From Lunularia cruciata (lineage: Eukaryota; Streptophyta; Marchantiopsida; Lunulariales; Lunulariaceae): DNA of 64,000 bases. Location: assembly GCA_948567375.1 (NCBI GenBank), contig OX419760.1, positions 49,476,001 through 49,540,000 of the forward strand, read 5' to 3'. How positions within the stretch are numbered: the first letter of the stretch is position 1; every line of letters begins with the position of its first letter. Of this stretch, positions 45,785-57,333 are shown piece after piece. Position numbers and translations under genes: made by a program. The notes under the pieces are model-generated. The model was not told the DNA's origin and searched no databases. It saw only the letters and a list, made by a program, of their open reading frames with translations.

Positions 45785-47682
45785 CTACCCCTACCAACCA
45801 AGCCTAAAGTGAAAAAGATGTGGCTCAGAGACCAATACTATCACTATATCTTAAATTGAGCTTTCTTGAACTCATGATAGCTTTCCATGTCATGAATGGT
45901 GTGAACAAAGTCAAGTTTTGCATCTACTACAGGTCATACCAATTATAAAACTCCTAGATAAGGTTACCTTAACTCAATGGTACCCACTATACTAGAGTAG
46001 CACCACTTGGGCCTTTGGAGGCCCCATGAATTCATCCATGTCCCACAGCAATGGTGTGGACACATCTGGTGCACTCTCAACTAAATCAGCTTATACATCA
46101 AACTCTAAATCAAATTCAATCTCTTCCTTCATTAGTACCTAAGACCTAAGCTAATATCAAGTGCCACTCTATGTAAACCCATTGCGTACTACAATGATAT
46201 TTCCTCTAGAATCCTCAAAGAATTTTATTATGATAATGTAATTCAAAATTGCAACTATAACCACCCCAAGTACCCCACCAAGGATCACCACCAAGTGTGA
46301 GCACTAACTAAACACCACTCACTAACAAAGCTCTAACTATGACAACTACACTAGGGGAAAAGGCAATCTATAAATTTCCATCACAACATGCAATCTCACG
46401 GTTTGTAAGTCATCACTTCTGACCTCACCGGAGAGAAACATGGGTAGTCTAATTGGTCATCACTCTAACTGCACTATTGAGAGCACACTAGAGCACCAAT
46501 GCTCTAAAGTCAAGGTAGCTCACACAAACATAGTGCATAAATAGGAAGTAGAGAATAGAGTGGGTCCAATCACAAGAAGTCTAAACAAAACCCTCTATCT
46601 CATAAATCAACATTAGATTGAATTTACCACCATTTAGCATTTGACATAATAGGAATGTCTAACTACTCCTAAAATACCAAGATCAACAAGGACAAGATCG
46701 AACCGCCTCTTCAAGCCAAAGCTACATGTGTATAGGTATCATGCGACCAATCGTTAGGACAACAAGTGAAGGTGGACCAATTGGCTAGGGTACCAATCTA
46801 GGAACCAAAGATCTAGGGTTTAAACCTTATTGCGCATAATTTTTAATGAAAGGTGGTAGAATTTGCCAAACAATGACAAAAACTACTAAAAACTGATCTA
46901 AACTAGCTAGCTTTATGCTAGCAAGCTGACCCTTCATAACCTCTCTAACCCTATGCCTTGAAGCCTCTAAATGCCAAATGAGTCCATTGTTCTTGCCAAT
47001 TTGAGCACTAGCTAAATAGCAATTTTTGCAATCTCCAACTCTGGACAACCTCCACCAATATGACACACATCTTCTACAATTGGCTGACCGCCAAATCTTT
47101 TGCTAACTCTCAACTTGAGCACTCTCCACCAATCTGACGAACCTCCTCTACAATTGGTTGACCTCCAAATCCTTTGCTAACTCTCAACTTGAGCTAGAGT
47201 GCTTGAGTAGTTCATACAACCTCCAACTTTGGACAATCTTCACCAATCTAACACACCTTCTCTACAATTGGTTGACCACCAAATATTTTATTAACTCTCA
47301 ACTCAAGCCAAATTGAAAGGATGAGGATCTCCAAATCCCTAATTTGAAGGGATGCATTTCAATCCACCTCTAGTTTCATAGTTGGAGCTCAATTTGCACT
47401 AAATCAACCTTGAATTCACCTCTTGGGCTTAAATCAAACATCCACTATCTCCAAAGGACCCTATTTTCAAAAAATTTGGCCAACATTTCCATACACCAAC
47501 TGCTCCATTTCAAAATTTTCATCAACTTGAATAGAGCTTCTACACCACAATCATTCTCAAGGAAATCTAAGACCATTATTGGAAATACCAATAATCAACC
47601 AAGTTTGGAGATACCACAAACACCCTCAGTTCCTACACCAATTTCCCCTTGACTCTCACTATAATCGATTCATTCTTCCACT
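45785..47682. other. Element E 5' internal region, decayed
   Basis: This part lies between the gag remnants and the 5' LTR of element E. At 47000-47300 three diverged ~110-bp direct repeats (TTGGTTGACC-CCAAATC and TAACTCTCAACTTGAGC) are visible. No primer-binding site can be read at the LTR edge. Confidence 0.5.
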
Positions 47683-48100
47683 TGAATCACACTCAAATTG
47701 GATCTATACTTGATTCTTCACTCAACAATCTACCAATAATTATGCATTTATTACAATCAAGCTATAGCCACTCTAGCTAAGAGACTTCAAGTGACCTCTG
47801 TCGGTCTCTATCTACCATAGCACTCAAAGGCTCAACATAAGAGACATGAGTTCTCTGGAGTTGCACTTTGAAGGTACTTCTCTACTCAACCTAGATCTCC
47901 AACCCTAATTGCACCATTGATGGCATATCTGATTGTTTGGATGGTGCAAGTGACAATGGGTCTCACCATGTGATTAGTAATCATAACAAGAAATTGGACC
48001 ACCAAAAAGTAGTACATGAGTAACTACAAAAATAACTACAATTGTGAACACTATCACTCTAGTATCCAAACTAGCTTTGATGCTACAAATGTCATGACAA
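47683..48100 (-). repeat. 5' LTR of element E
   Basis: It pairs with 38198-38632 as described there. It begins TGAATCACACTCAAATTGG and ends near GTCATGACAA. The exact right end is uncertain by a few bases. Confidence 0.8.
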
Positions 48101-48105
48101 TCATT

Positions 48106-48955
48106 TTCCTCAAAGAGTTAGGAAATTATATATATGGGTTGCACTTCAAAGAAGTTATATCTACTTCTTTCATGAACTAAGTATTTAGCTTAAGGATCTT
48201 ATTTGAGTCTCTGTGTTGAATTGATTTCACTTACATCTTTGATTGCATATTTGTTGGAGTAGAGGTGAGGAACCTTGCACTAGGAGCGTGTGTTTGAGTA
48301 CCTTCTTAGGAAATTTACTTTAAATCAAGGAAGTTACATTTGATATTCAATGTGCTTGAGTGCTTATGCATGAAATTCCCACATTATTAAGGAAGTTTCC
48401 CTTGACATTTTGAGTGAGCAAGTCAATGTGATGAAGGATTTTGAGAACAATAGAGCATTGAGAGTACCATGGAATAGAAAAGCCAAGTAGAAAATCAATT
48501 TTGGATTTTTTTAGAGATTGCATTTTCTAGGAAGAGATGTGCACAATCAACAAAGGCATTAAAGTGAAAGAACCTTTGGCTTGAAAACCAACCTTGAGCA
48601 TGAAAACTAACCTTTGGGGTGAAATATACATACAAAAAGGGACTAGCTACCAAGGTAAAAGAAGCTCTAAGAGGAAGAGGCCTTAAGTGTGAAGTGAACC
48701 ACCACTATCAAAGGTTTATTAGATTAGATCTTTTGTTTGAGTGATTGCTAATTTCTCTTTTTTGTAGGATGCTATAGCATGTATCCTACCCTCTTCTAGG
48801 AATTTCTCTGCCCATGAGGTTAAATAGGCAAGAATAAAAACTAGTGATATTATGATATTTTATTCTCATCACTAGTCATTTCCAACCATTTCCTCATGGG
48901 AACTACCTATTCTTACTGATATTACACTATCAGTATGTTGACATTGTGTTATAAC
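48106..48955 (+). repeat. R-family LTR-like repeat, copy R3
   Basis: It shares GGAGTAGAGGTGAGGAA, CTACCCTCTTCTAGGA, GAGGTTAAATAGG, CCTCATGGGAACTA and TTCTTACTGAT with R1, in the same order. With 38019-38197 it may be one LTR split by element E. This is inferred from the positions of the pieces. Confidence 0.5.
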
Positions 48956-49925
48956 AAGTTGCAAAAAGGAAATGTCCATAAATATATTTATAGGTACTCA
49001 CCTACCTTACATGTAGTTTCCTTTTCCTGAATATTGAAAGTTAGATATGATGATCAAGCAAAATCAGAAGGTTTAATCTTAATTATTGTACCATGGGGAT
49101 GCCACTTGTTAGAAGTTAGAAAAATCTAAGGTCATACTTTGATGATTCTATTTCTAAAGAAGTTCTCAAGAGTTTGGTTGTGAATCATAATTTTAAAATT
49201 GTGTGTTTGTGAAGAAGTACTACAGGAGTTCAAGAGGGAATAAAGCTTGTGAGTAAATCAAAATCAAGGGAGATCAAGAGGGAAAAAATTTCAAAATTAC
49301 AATCCTCATCAAGAGGAAAGCATGGGTGTTTATTGTCTAGAAGTGTTTCAACTAGATAGGTGGGCAAGATCACAAGGGGAAGGTGGGAAAATAAGGGAGA
49401 AAGGTGGCAAGATGGAGATAAAAGTGAGAGTTGTAAATCTGTTTGAAGAAAGCTTTGGCTTGTCACCACATTGGGAAACATATTAGAATCTTTTGGGTGC
49501 CAAAGGTCTTGGGGACATGAAGTTATTTTTGCAAGGCAACAATTGCAATTTGGGCCACAAGGACTGGTATGTGTGGGAGTGTCATTGATGATGAATAAAA
49601 TGGAGTGCACATCATCCAAGAGAGGTTATCTAATGAACCTTGACTCTCAAACTACTCAATCTCCCAACCCTCTAGCAGAATTTTTCTCCAAGAGTCATAG
49701 ATTGCCACAAACTCCTTAATCTCTTGACCCCCTAGTAGTAGAAGAATTTTGTAAGAGTCATAGACAATCACCTCTAGCTAATTGTACTACCTTGGTCAAC
49801 TCTCAACTATTGATCCTATAGCCCTTATTGTAGCCGGCTAAACCGTTTCTTAAAGCTACATACTATCACCTCTTGCTCATTCTACCATCCTTGTAGCTCA
49901 TGTAGATTCCCTCACCACTTTAGAT
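48956..49925. other. Repeat-derived spacer, no gene supported
   Basis: The 129-codon minus frame at 49230-49619 is Ser/Pro/Cys-rich without a motif and opposes another frame, so I reject it. AGGGAGATCAAGAGGGA-type words repeat at 49226-49290. Confidence 0.4.
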
Positions 49926-49929
49926 TCTA

Positions 49930-50531
49930 CCACACTCATAGATTCTATTGTTCCACATCCATGCAAATTCCAAGATCTTCCAAACATGGTGGTGTCTAAA
50001 GGACCATCTGGGCTGTCAAAAAGAGTATCCTTGGAGCCATCACAGTTGTCACTTTCCTCTGGTTGTAAGCAAAAAACTATTGATAAAGACAGGTTTAGAA
50101 TGGTATCATACCATTACAATCAAATTTTAGATCATCTTGAAGACCATGACCATTCAATCAGATCAATGGAGGCAATTGCAAGAAGCCTGTGCAGAAGAGC
50201 ACAGCCTTCAACTGCATGGCCACTTACCTTGTAAAGTCTGGAAAGGGCTCTCCAGAATTGAGGAATGGCAAGACATTAATCAGAAAATGGGTCCATTATA
50301 TGTTGTCTTTCAATCTGCTTGGAATTGGAAAGATTAATGCACAAGAGAATTTTTGACTAACAAGGAACAAAAGCAAGGATTAAAGACAATATTAATGACA
50401 AGTTTAATCATCTGTGTCCCCACTATGTAAAAATGGATATGTTGTTTGGTACTAGAGCTAATATTACTTTGCCTACTCTTGTAACTCTAAGATTAGAGAA
50501 TGATTTTTTAGAGATGATATTGGAAGAATAA
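49930..50531 (+). pseudogene. Repeat-encoded protein of unknown family, copy 2 (DRFRM...MDxLFG)
   Basis: One frame reads DKDRFRMVSYHYNQILDHLE (50085-50145), matching DRFRMILNHYMQILD of the 13.6 kb copy. Further on, CKVWKGLSRIEEW and SAWNWKD (50230-50335) parallel the LRWERI and WDWKN region. After a frame change come DKFNHLCPHYVKMDMLFGT and ANITLPTLVTLRLEND (50395-50500). Stops and at least two frame changes make it a pseudogene. Conservation at protein level between two decayed copies implies an ancestor that was once translated, probably from a mobile element. No catalytic motif is seen. Confidence 0.5.
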
Positions 50532-52000
50532 TCTTCTTCCCATGAACTCTAAGTGCACTTCATGCTGGCAAGATTACACCGGTGTCTAGAACTGGTTTCT
50601 TGGAGTGTTTGCATTCCACTATTTTTTGTGAACCTAGCACACAAGAATCAGAGTATGTTCCTTATGTACCATATTTTGAAGGCTTTGCTTCAATTGAGCA
50701 CCGGTAGGAGGAGTAGAGAAGCACCCCATCACATCCAAAGTACAGGCCTCAGCCAAGTATTCCAAATGTGAAACCCCGAGCCTTTCAAGGAGATCAAGAA
50801 AGAGAAGGGGAGTTGGATGGTGAGAATGATGGAGTGGAATGATAGAGTGAATCCAAGAGAGAAGGAAGTATCTTGTGTTAAGACGCTCTTCTCTTCAATT
50901 GTAGTCGCATTTGCACATAACACATGACCTTTTATGTGTTACAAAAATTGAGAACTAAAACCGTCAAAGCCAAAGAGAGATGCAGGCTTGCTAAAATTGA
51001 AGCACGGAGACTTACCAAGATGGAGAAATTGAGAGTGCTGAGTAAATGGAGAAGATGAGATGGAGAAGAAGAGAATCAAGGGAAGGAATGCAAAATCCAA
51101 TTGATTTCAAAAAACAATTATAGAGTTAACAAAAGTAGTGAAAACCCTTGAGAAAATAAAGAGTATCATGAGCGTCAAGAGCATGCTTACATGACACCCT
51201 ACCCCTATAGAGAATATTGAATAATACTTATCAAGATTACGGAGTAATAATAGACGGCTCTTACCACTTGAATTGGTTTGTCACGCATGTATTCTCCTTG
51301 GTTCATATATATCACTAAATAAATTATCTTTGTTGATCTTATGTGTTGGATTCTATGTTTCATTGTTTGAATTTTGTGTAAGGAACTTTCTCTCCCGGAA
51401 AATGATCTCCTTCCGTTCTAAGAAAACGGAAATTGAAAGTGTTTAAATTTTGTGTACTGAAGCTCTTCCCTCCGAAAATGATCTTCTTCTCCTCTCCTTA
51501 AACCATATAAAATCGAACGACTTAAAATTTTTTCAAAGGGATAGAGAAAGAAATGAACCTCTTCGATGACTCTTCACCCTCAACAATGAAAACAATTACC
51601 TTCTGGTCTAGAGAGTAACACCTCTTCCAACTCATATAGACATAGAAAATCTATCTGTCTGGAAAATCAAGTATAACGTTTGAAAGATTTTAGAATTTTT
51701 GATATTCATTAGGAGATTCTGAAATTTCGATAATCACGGAACCCAGCTGTCCCGCATCCCTACTTGCCCCGCGCAAACACATGCGGCTTGTGCAAACCGC
51801 GAGAATGTGGCCTTCGCGGGCTGACAAACTATCTTATCTATCAACACACACAAGTTTTCTTGCTTCTTGAAAGTTTCTTGGTGACATCGAGGGTGTGCAG
51901 GTGAAACCTGCTCATGGGTACTTAAGAAATTTGCTGAATAGCCCCGTGCTGGGTTAGGTCACAAGGCTAACGAGTGATATTCGCAGATCGAAGGAAAAGG
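50532..52000. other. Transition from repeats to complex sequence, no gene supported
   Basis: The first part (to about 51200) is probably more of the preceding repeat. From 51250 the sequence is AT-rich but not shared with other parts of the window. Near 51370-51530 TTTGTGTA and CCGAAAATGATC-TTC words occur twice, suggesting a degenerate ~110-bp duplication. I see no coding signal. Confidence 0.35.
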
Positions 52001-54760
52001 TGAAAGTATCGAAAATTCATAGGGTATTGGCTTCTTCAAAGAGTTCCTGCTGCTTTTCTAAATAACTATCAACCATATTATATGTGTTTTGCTTTATAGA
52101 AAAAGTAAACGCACCTCTCTCGATGTTACTGATGGACAGATACTACTGCAATTCTAGTGCTCTTTTGCATCCAAGGACTTTGGAGTCGCACACTTCACAA
52201 CGATACACTGTTGTCCACATCGAAAATCCGACGTGGGAAGACTTGGCAACAGCTGATTCAGAAAGGAAAATCAATCTAATCCTGGGACAAACAATCTTCA
52301 CAGGTAGAAGTACAGGCAGAGAAAATGAGGACTCTTAGCTCCTTCCTGTTACGTGGTGCTGGCAGATGTACGAAACATTTGACCGAGCTGGAACCTCCCG
52401 AGGGAAACTGCTGCGTTATTAACATGGTGTGACGCAGTTTCCATATTCTCTCAAGCTTCAATACACTCCAGTACCAAGAATGCCGAGCGTGAAACCTCTG
52501 GTTCCTTGAATATGGTTCTTTATTAAAGTTCCCCTCACTTTATTCGATGGCGTTCTCTAGATGCAATTTGATTTGTTTCTCTAGGTTCTCGGTCCTGTTT
52601 TCCCTCAGTCGAATGCCCCATGCTCCATTCTTCTTGCCTGAGCCCCGTTAATCTCGGAGGGCAGGAACATTAACGGATTTACAAAGAGGGGAATGTTTCA
52701 CGCACTTCACAGTCGTGGATGGATATTCCCAACCTTCCCGATTGATCCAAAATTCTTGGGCTTTGGGCAGAAGCTTGGGACTTCCGATTGTGTTCTTGTT
52801 TTGGTGTGGTTTCATCTCATTCAGGCCGTTTATCGTCATTTTCCTTTTTCTCAGTAGGAGCTCTCCTCTCTTCTGATCCGGAAGTTTCTCCTCCCTGATA
52901 TACCGAAATCCCTTCTTAGAATGTCGAATCCATATTTGCTCAGAAAGTGTGCTCGACGGACAAGATACTCAGTGTGGTAAAGAGCTATGAACTACTATTA
53001 CCAATCGCAGAGGATTTATCAACCGGGCAATTTGCTCCAGGCCTCCACCAGTAATAGGCCGCCAATTGAAGAGAATGATGCAGCTGCGCGAAGGATAGCC
53101 CAAGATCTTCAAACTCCTACAAATCCCTTGGCAGGAGAGATTTCATACGTGAATCTACGTCCCGTTGAGTTCAGTCATCATCGTCACACGCATCATCTTC
53201 TACCTTCTTCTCTCCTTGCCAATGGCAATATCAAGATCAATTGGATTAAACCCAGTGAAGCCCATGTGTTCAAGGTGGACGTATGCTTTGTAGTAAGCAT
53301 GGGTTTGGTGAACCAAACTTCTAGGATCTGCTGGAACCTTGAAAGACTTTAGAACAAATTCTTCTTGCTGAATTAATCTTTTCCAACAGTATCCGTGTGC
53401 TATCTTGCTGCGATCTCCAGCCCATTCATTTCTCACTAGCTTGTAGCCATTAGCCCTCAATGTGACGTAGCAACTAAGGAATTCGGCACTCATTTCCAGT
53501 TGCGATTACATATTTCTGTTTCCAGCACACCTTCAGATTCTTCATATTCGCAATGCTCAGTTTGCAGGCAGGCAGTAAGGCATGTTGTCTTGTGAAAGAA
53601 ATGCGCGGTCCTTCCTTAACATGCTTCCTCTGAGCATGTGAACCATGAAGCTTTGTTGACAGACCCAGAATATTAACAAATCTGCATACCACAGGTTGGT
53701 TGTGTCTCGCTTTCACAGGTTCTAGAGCGACAAACTCTGACCTGCACATGTGGAGAAAAGTTGTTTCCATTTTCGCAATCCTCTCGTGCCTCGGGACTGT
53801 TATTGCACGTCTCCGAAAGCAATCGTATTTAATGACCAGATCAGGAACGGCTCAAAAAACATTTTTTCATTAAAAGTTTTACCAGTTCAATCAATGGTTC
53901 ACTAGCTGGCTCCATCATAGAAGTTCTACTTTGACAGAAGCCCACTTTGATCTAATTCAGACTAACATGATCTGATTCAGATGCCTGGAAAGCTTTTACT
54001 CTCACTTTTACGTCTCCTACGATCATGAAAGCATATGTAGGATTTGTAAGGATCACCAGGTGGTTTGCTAGGTATGCATAAGTTGGTTTGCGCCGAAACT
54101 GAATACATCCAAATTTGACAAACTGCTTCATTGAAACATTTCAAACAGAAACCGTGCAATCTATCACCATACGATAAAAGAAACAAGAGACATGATACAA
54201 GACAATAGAACAGTATAAAAAAAGTTACAACACACATGATACAAAAAGCAATGTGTCAAAGTCTCCCTCTTCGTATGATTCCATTGGTTCTTTTCGAATG
54301 AGAATATGAATACTTATTGAACCTTTATTATTTATTAGAAGGGACCCTTCTACTAAATAACAAAGGGTGAAAGTTAGTTATAAGGAAAAGCAACAGCTCA
54401 TAACTAGTGGTCTTGTATCTTTTTATTGAAAATTTCTCTATCTTATGAAGATATATTTTGAGATTTTGAAAAAAAAACTCTCTTCTCTTTTCTCTATCTG
54501 ACTCCTATTAACAAGAGAACCCATGGAGCATTTTTTTATTTTCACAACTCCTACACTCCTAGGAGAGAATTTTTCCAACTCCTACTCGGTATGACTCTTA
54601 CTAACTAGAGAGAACCCACTGGTTTTCCTTTTCGACCCGTACTGATCCCTATTATTTTTTACTCCTACGTGCAATCTATTTTTGTTGTTGTTTATTTTTT
54701 GTTGATCCCTGCTGCGTGTGACTCCCTAAACTCCTACTAACCTTACAAACCGAGAGCAAA
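52001..54760. other. Complex, non-repetitive stretch with unassigned open frames
   Basis: GC is higher and the sequence is not shared with the retroelements, so a host gene could lie here. Open frames exist on both strands (52084-52338 +, 52987-53352 +, 53200-53770 -), but none has a motif I can name and they conflict with each other. Confidence 0.35.
53200..53493 (-). CDS. Possible host exon(s), unknown protein
   Basis: The 97-codon minus frame begins MSAEFLSCYVTLRANGYKLV and contains KSFKVPADPRSLVHQTHAYY and HLEHMGFTGFNPIDLDIAIG. Its composition is that of a globular protein rather than of repeat-derived DNA. It overlaps the end of another minus frame (53474-53770). The FLSCYVTLRANGYKLVR segment faintly recalls a winged-helix stretch of tRNA-splicing endonuclease Sen54, but the rest does not fit and I do not make that call. 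An alternative is a long non-coding exon. The opposing plus frame 52987-53352 overlaps it. Confidence 0.25.
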   Translation of the reverse strand: MSAEFLSCYVTLRANGYKLVRNEWAGDRSKIAHGYCWKRLIQQEEFVLKSFKVPADPRSLVHQTHAYYKAYVHLEHMGFTGFNPIDLDIAIGKERRR

Positions 54761-54764
54761 GAGA

Positions 54765-55002
54765 AAATTCACAATGATTTGTTTTCTAGACTCCTATTCA
54801 CTATAAACTATGAAGAAGTTAGATTCGAATTCAAATCAAAATTATTATGAACTCTCAAATTTAAATTCCTACGGACTAGAAAGAAATTCACAATGATTTG
54901 TTTTTTAGACTCCTATTCACTATAAACTATAAAGAAGTTAGATGCGAATTCAAATCAAAATTATTATGAACGCTCAAATTTAAATTCCTACAGACGAGAG
55001 GA
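54765..55002. repeat. 119-bp tandem duplication
   Basis: AAATTCACAATGATTTG starts at 54765 and again at 54884. Between them TAGACTCCTATTCACTATAA, GAAGTTAGAT, CGAATTCAAATC and TTTAAATTCCTAC repeat in order with very few differences, so it is a fairly recent duplication in non-coding DNA. Confidence 0.9.
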
Positions 55003-56020
55003 AACCCGAGTGCTTTCTCCTCTACTCCTACTCGCGATAAAGATGGGTTCAAATTCAGATCTGAACTCTTTTTCTCCGAATCTGAACTCAAATTCAGGAG
55101 AGTATTGCACGATTTTCAAACCCTGTTTGTAGTTTTCCGCAATGAACTCTTGTTCGTAGTTTCCGGCAATGAATTCTCTTCCTTCTTGGAATTTCACAAG
55201 GCAACGTTATTTGTAATCAGGACTCATCTCTCGCCCCTAAACACTGCGACCAGCTCGGGACCGACCTTTCCAATTCCTCGAGATCCAATTCAAGATGCAA
55301 TCTTTTGTACCTGGGGCTCATCTCTCATTCATACCAGATATAATAGCTTGGGACTCATCTTTTCAATTCTTTCCAATTCCTTGAGCTCAAATTCAAGATG
55401 TAAATTTTCATTTCTTATCTGTATTCGGGATTTATCTCTCGCCCATCAACTCTCGTACCATATATAAGAAGAGCTAGAGACCCTAGAGATTCAACTCAAC
55501 ATGCAATTTTCATTTCTTATCTATACTCTTGTACTCTGGACTCATCTCCCTATCAGATGGGGATCTATCTCCCCAATCTATTCTCGACACCTAACTTTCT
55601 CTCAAATTTGACCCAGAATTCTCAAGATTCAATTTCTAATCTCTCAAGACTTCCATAAATTCTAAACTTTCAACACTAGCCCATCAAGACCCAACATTGC
55701 ACTTCAAATCATTTATGGGCACCAAACTCATTTCTAATCAAGCTCATTGTCCAGACCAGGTCAGAGCAATACTAATCACTAAGTGAAGGAATTAATTTTT
55801 ACGGAACCGCCTCATTTCAAGGGACCCCGTAGCAAACTACGGGTCACATTCTGGAATGCACGTAAATTATTTATAGTCACGGGTGAAACTCCGTACAATC
55901 TGAAATCCCCTTTACCCCACACAGCATAAAAATGTTCAAAATCACCCATTAACTTTTGTCCGAAACCTTTCATGGGAGTGAAAATGTCATTCTTGAAATG
56001 CACTAATGCATGTACCTTCA
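55003..56020. other. Pyrimidine-rich region with degenerate ~100-bp repeats, no gene
   Basis: GGACTCATCTC, AATTCAAGATGCAA and TTTTCATTTCTTATCT recur at irregular spacing between 55080 and 55560, a decayed tandem array. The plus frame 55105-55467 runs through these repeats and is not credible as a gene. A small hairpin (CCCGTAG/CTACGGG) is at about 55826-55843. Confidence 0.4.
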
Positions 56021-56021
56021 C

Positions 56022-56097
56022 GTTGTGAAGATGATTTTCTGATCCCTATATCGAGATCAGAAACCGGTTATCGAGATCAGAAAATCATTTTGACAAC
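56022..56097. repeat. Long hairpin with 23-bp arms and internal direct repeat
   Basis: Arms 56022-56044 and 56075-56097 are reverse complements with two mismatches; the inner 14 bases (ATGATTTTCTGATC / GATCAGAAAATCAT) are perfect. Inside, TATCGAGATCAGAAA occurs twice, the second copy running into the right arm. It could be a MITE remnant, but no target duplication is visible. Confidence 0.85.
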
Positions 56098-57199
56098 ATG
56101 TCTTAAGCAGTTTACTTTGCGCATATACTAGATTGTTTACAAAGCTTGTTAACAAATTCCGAACACGTCATAAGTACTAATGCAGTTGAGTTTTATTGCA
56201 CTCTATTCTGCTTTTTTGTCATATCATGCTCTCACGTATGCTCCCATGTTCAATGACAAGGGAAGTGTAGTTGTGTCATGCTAGAATACCTTTATGTGAA
56301 TGGAGCTGACGTATGCTGAACAGCGTGCAACTAATGTATCTCTCGGGATACGTAATTGTAGTTGTTTTAGAAAGACGATAGCTAAATTATAAAAGAAGAC
56401 GATACTACAGGACATGTTAAGTATACGTGCTACATTCCCTAACAACAATCTCGAAATTTTTTTGTTATACTTCAGCATAAGTTGAGACGAGCGTTACCGT
56501 TTGTTGCCTTCTTAAAGCAGTGAAGTTTTGATGTCCTTCTTTCACGTTACCACGCTATCTTCTGTTTTGGTCGTGGTAGTACAGGAGCAATAACGCGGTC
56601 GGTCAGGTAACCGCGTAGAATTACAACAATTTTCGGCGCGGTATCCTCAAATGGGGAATCACGGCGACGAGCACTTCGCCTCCTGCGACGCTGCTGCAGA
56701 TATTGCTAGGTCGGTCGGCCATTTCGCAGAGGATCAGAGATGCTCGATAGAGCATTTTTTAGAACCCGATAGAGCTCGGGTTTGGATATTGTGAATACGA
56801 ATCTATCTGCTCTGATTTTCGGGTCGGGGCCCCAGTGGTGGAGAGAAAGTTGTGGAGCTTAAACCCGAAGCGTCAGTCAATGGAACATGAACTAGCGAAC
56901 CTTTGCTCTTCGATCGCATGTTCTACAAAGTCATAGCAAAATCAGAGAATAAAGGTGACAGCGGGAATACCTGCGCATGCTAATGCGTGTTCTGCATTTG
57001 TAAACCTTCTTGATAGCTTATCTCAGAAGGTCTATATCAGGTCCTCTTCTGCTCTGAAAATGTAATCCGAGATTCTGTTCTCGATTCTATCAATACTAAA
57101 AGGGGCAGATAATTATGGCATTACAAATGTGGGCATGTTCGAAAAGATATTGCAAGAAGTTTATCGCCAACCGGGCAATCTCCTAACATGACGTCCGGA
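56098..57199. other. GC-richer non-repetitive stretch, possible promoter/leader
   Basis: The 56580-56900 part is GC-rich with CpG-rich words (GGCGCGG, CGGCGACGAGC). An ATG at 56651 opens a 47-codon frame with balanced composition (MGNHGDEHFASCDAAADIAR), but I find no continuation or family. It could be a first exon or nothing. Confidence 0.3.
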
Positions 57200-57333
57200 T
57201 ATTATCCATTTATTGAGAGAAAGGACGATCGCGTAGAAAAAACGAAGGACAGGAAGACCCCATCAAGCCGTACAAGGGAGAGATGAAAAGATGAAATGGA
57301 GCTAAGCCCCAATAGAGTCCATACGAGAAATCC
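57200..57333 (-). repeat. Copy 2 of the ~130-bp inverted repeat shared with 8-140
   Basis: The minus strand reads GGATTTCTCGTATGGACTCT, ATTGGGGCTTAGC, then CCCTTGTACGGCTTGATGGG, GTCTTCC and CTTCGTTTTTTCTACGCG, parallel to positions 8-140. The inverted placement at the far end of the repeat block is notable. Confidence 0.75.

Larger units (their letters stand above)
38198..48100 (-). mobile_element. Element E: ~10 kb decayed Ty3/gypsy element
   Basis: Direct repeats of about 430 bp lie at both ends, and integrase, RNase H, RT, protease and gag remnants lie between them in minus-strand gypsy order. A possible 5-bp duplication TCATT flanks the element (38193-38197 and 48101-48105), but the exact LTR termini are uncertain. 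Integrase wording such as DHPKADGWEERVVQMVKREL and KYGLQRDHL differs from elements B/D and from the Tat-like fragment, so this is a third gypsy lineage. A solo LTR of the B/D family is inserted inside it. Confidence 0.75.

Noticed and set aside
49230-49719. Overlapping minus (129 codons) and plus (82 codons) frames
   Set aside because: They oppose each other, lack motifs and sit in repeat-derived DNA.
55105-55467. Plus frame of 120 codons in 55 kb region
   Set aside because: It runs through degenerate tandem repeats (TTCAAGATG, GGACTCATCTC) and shows no domain.
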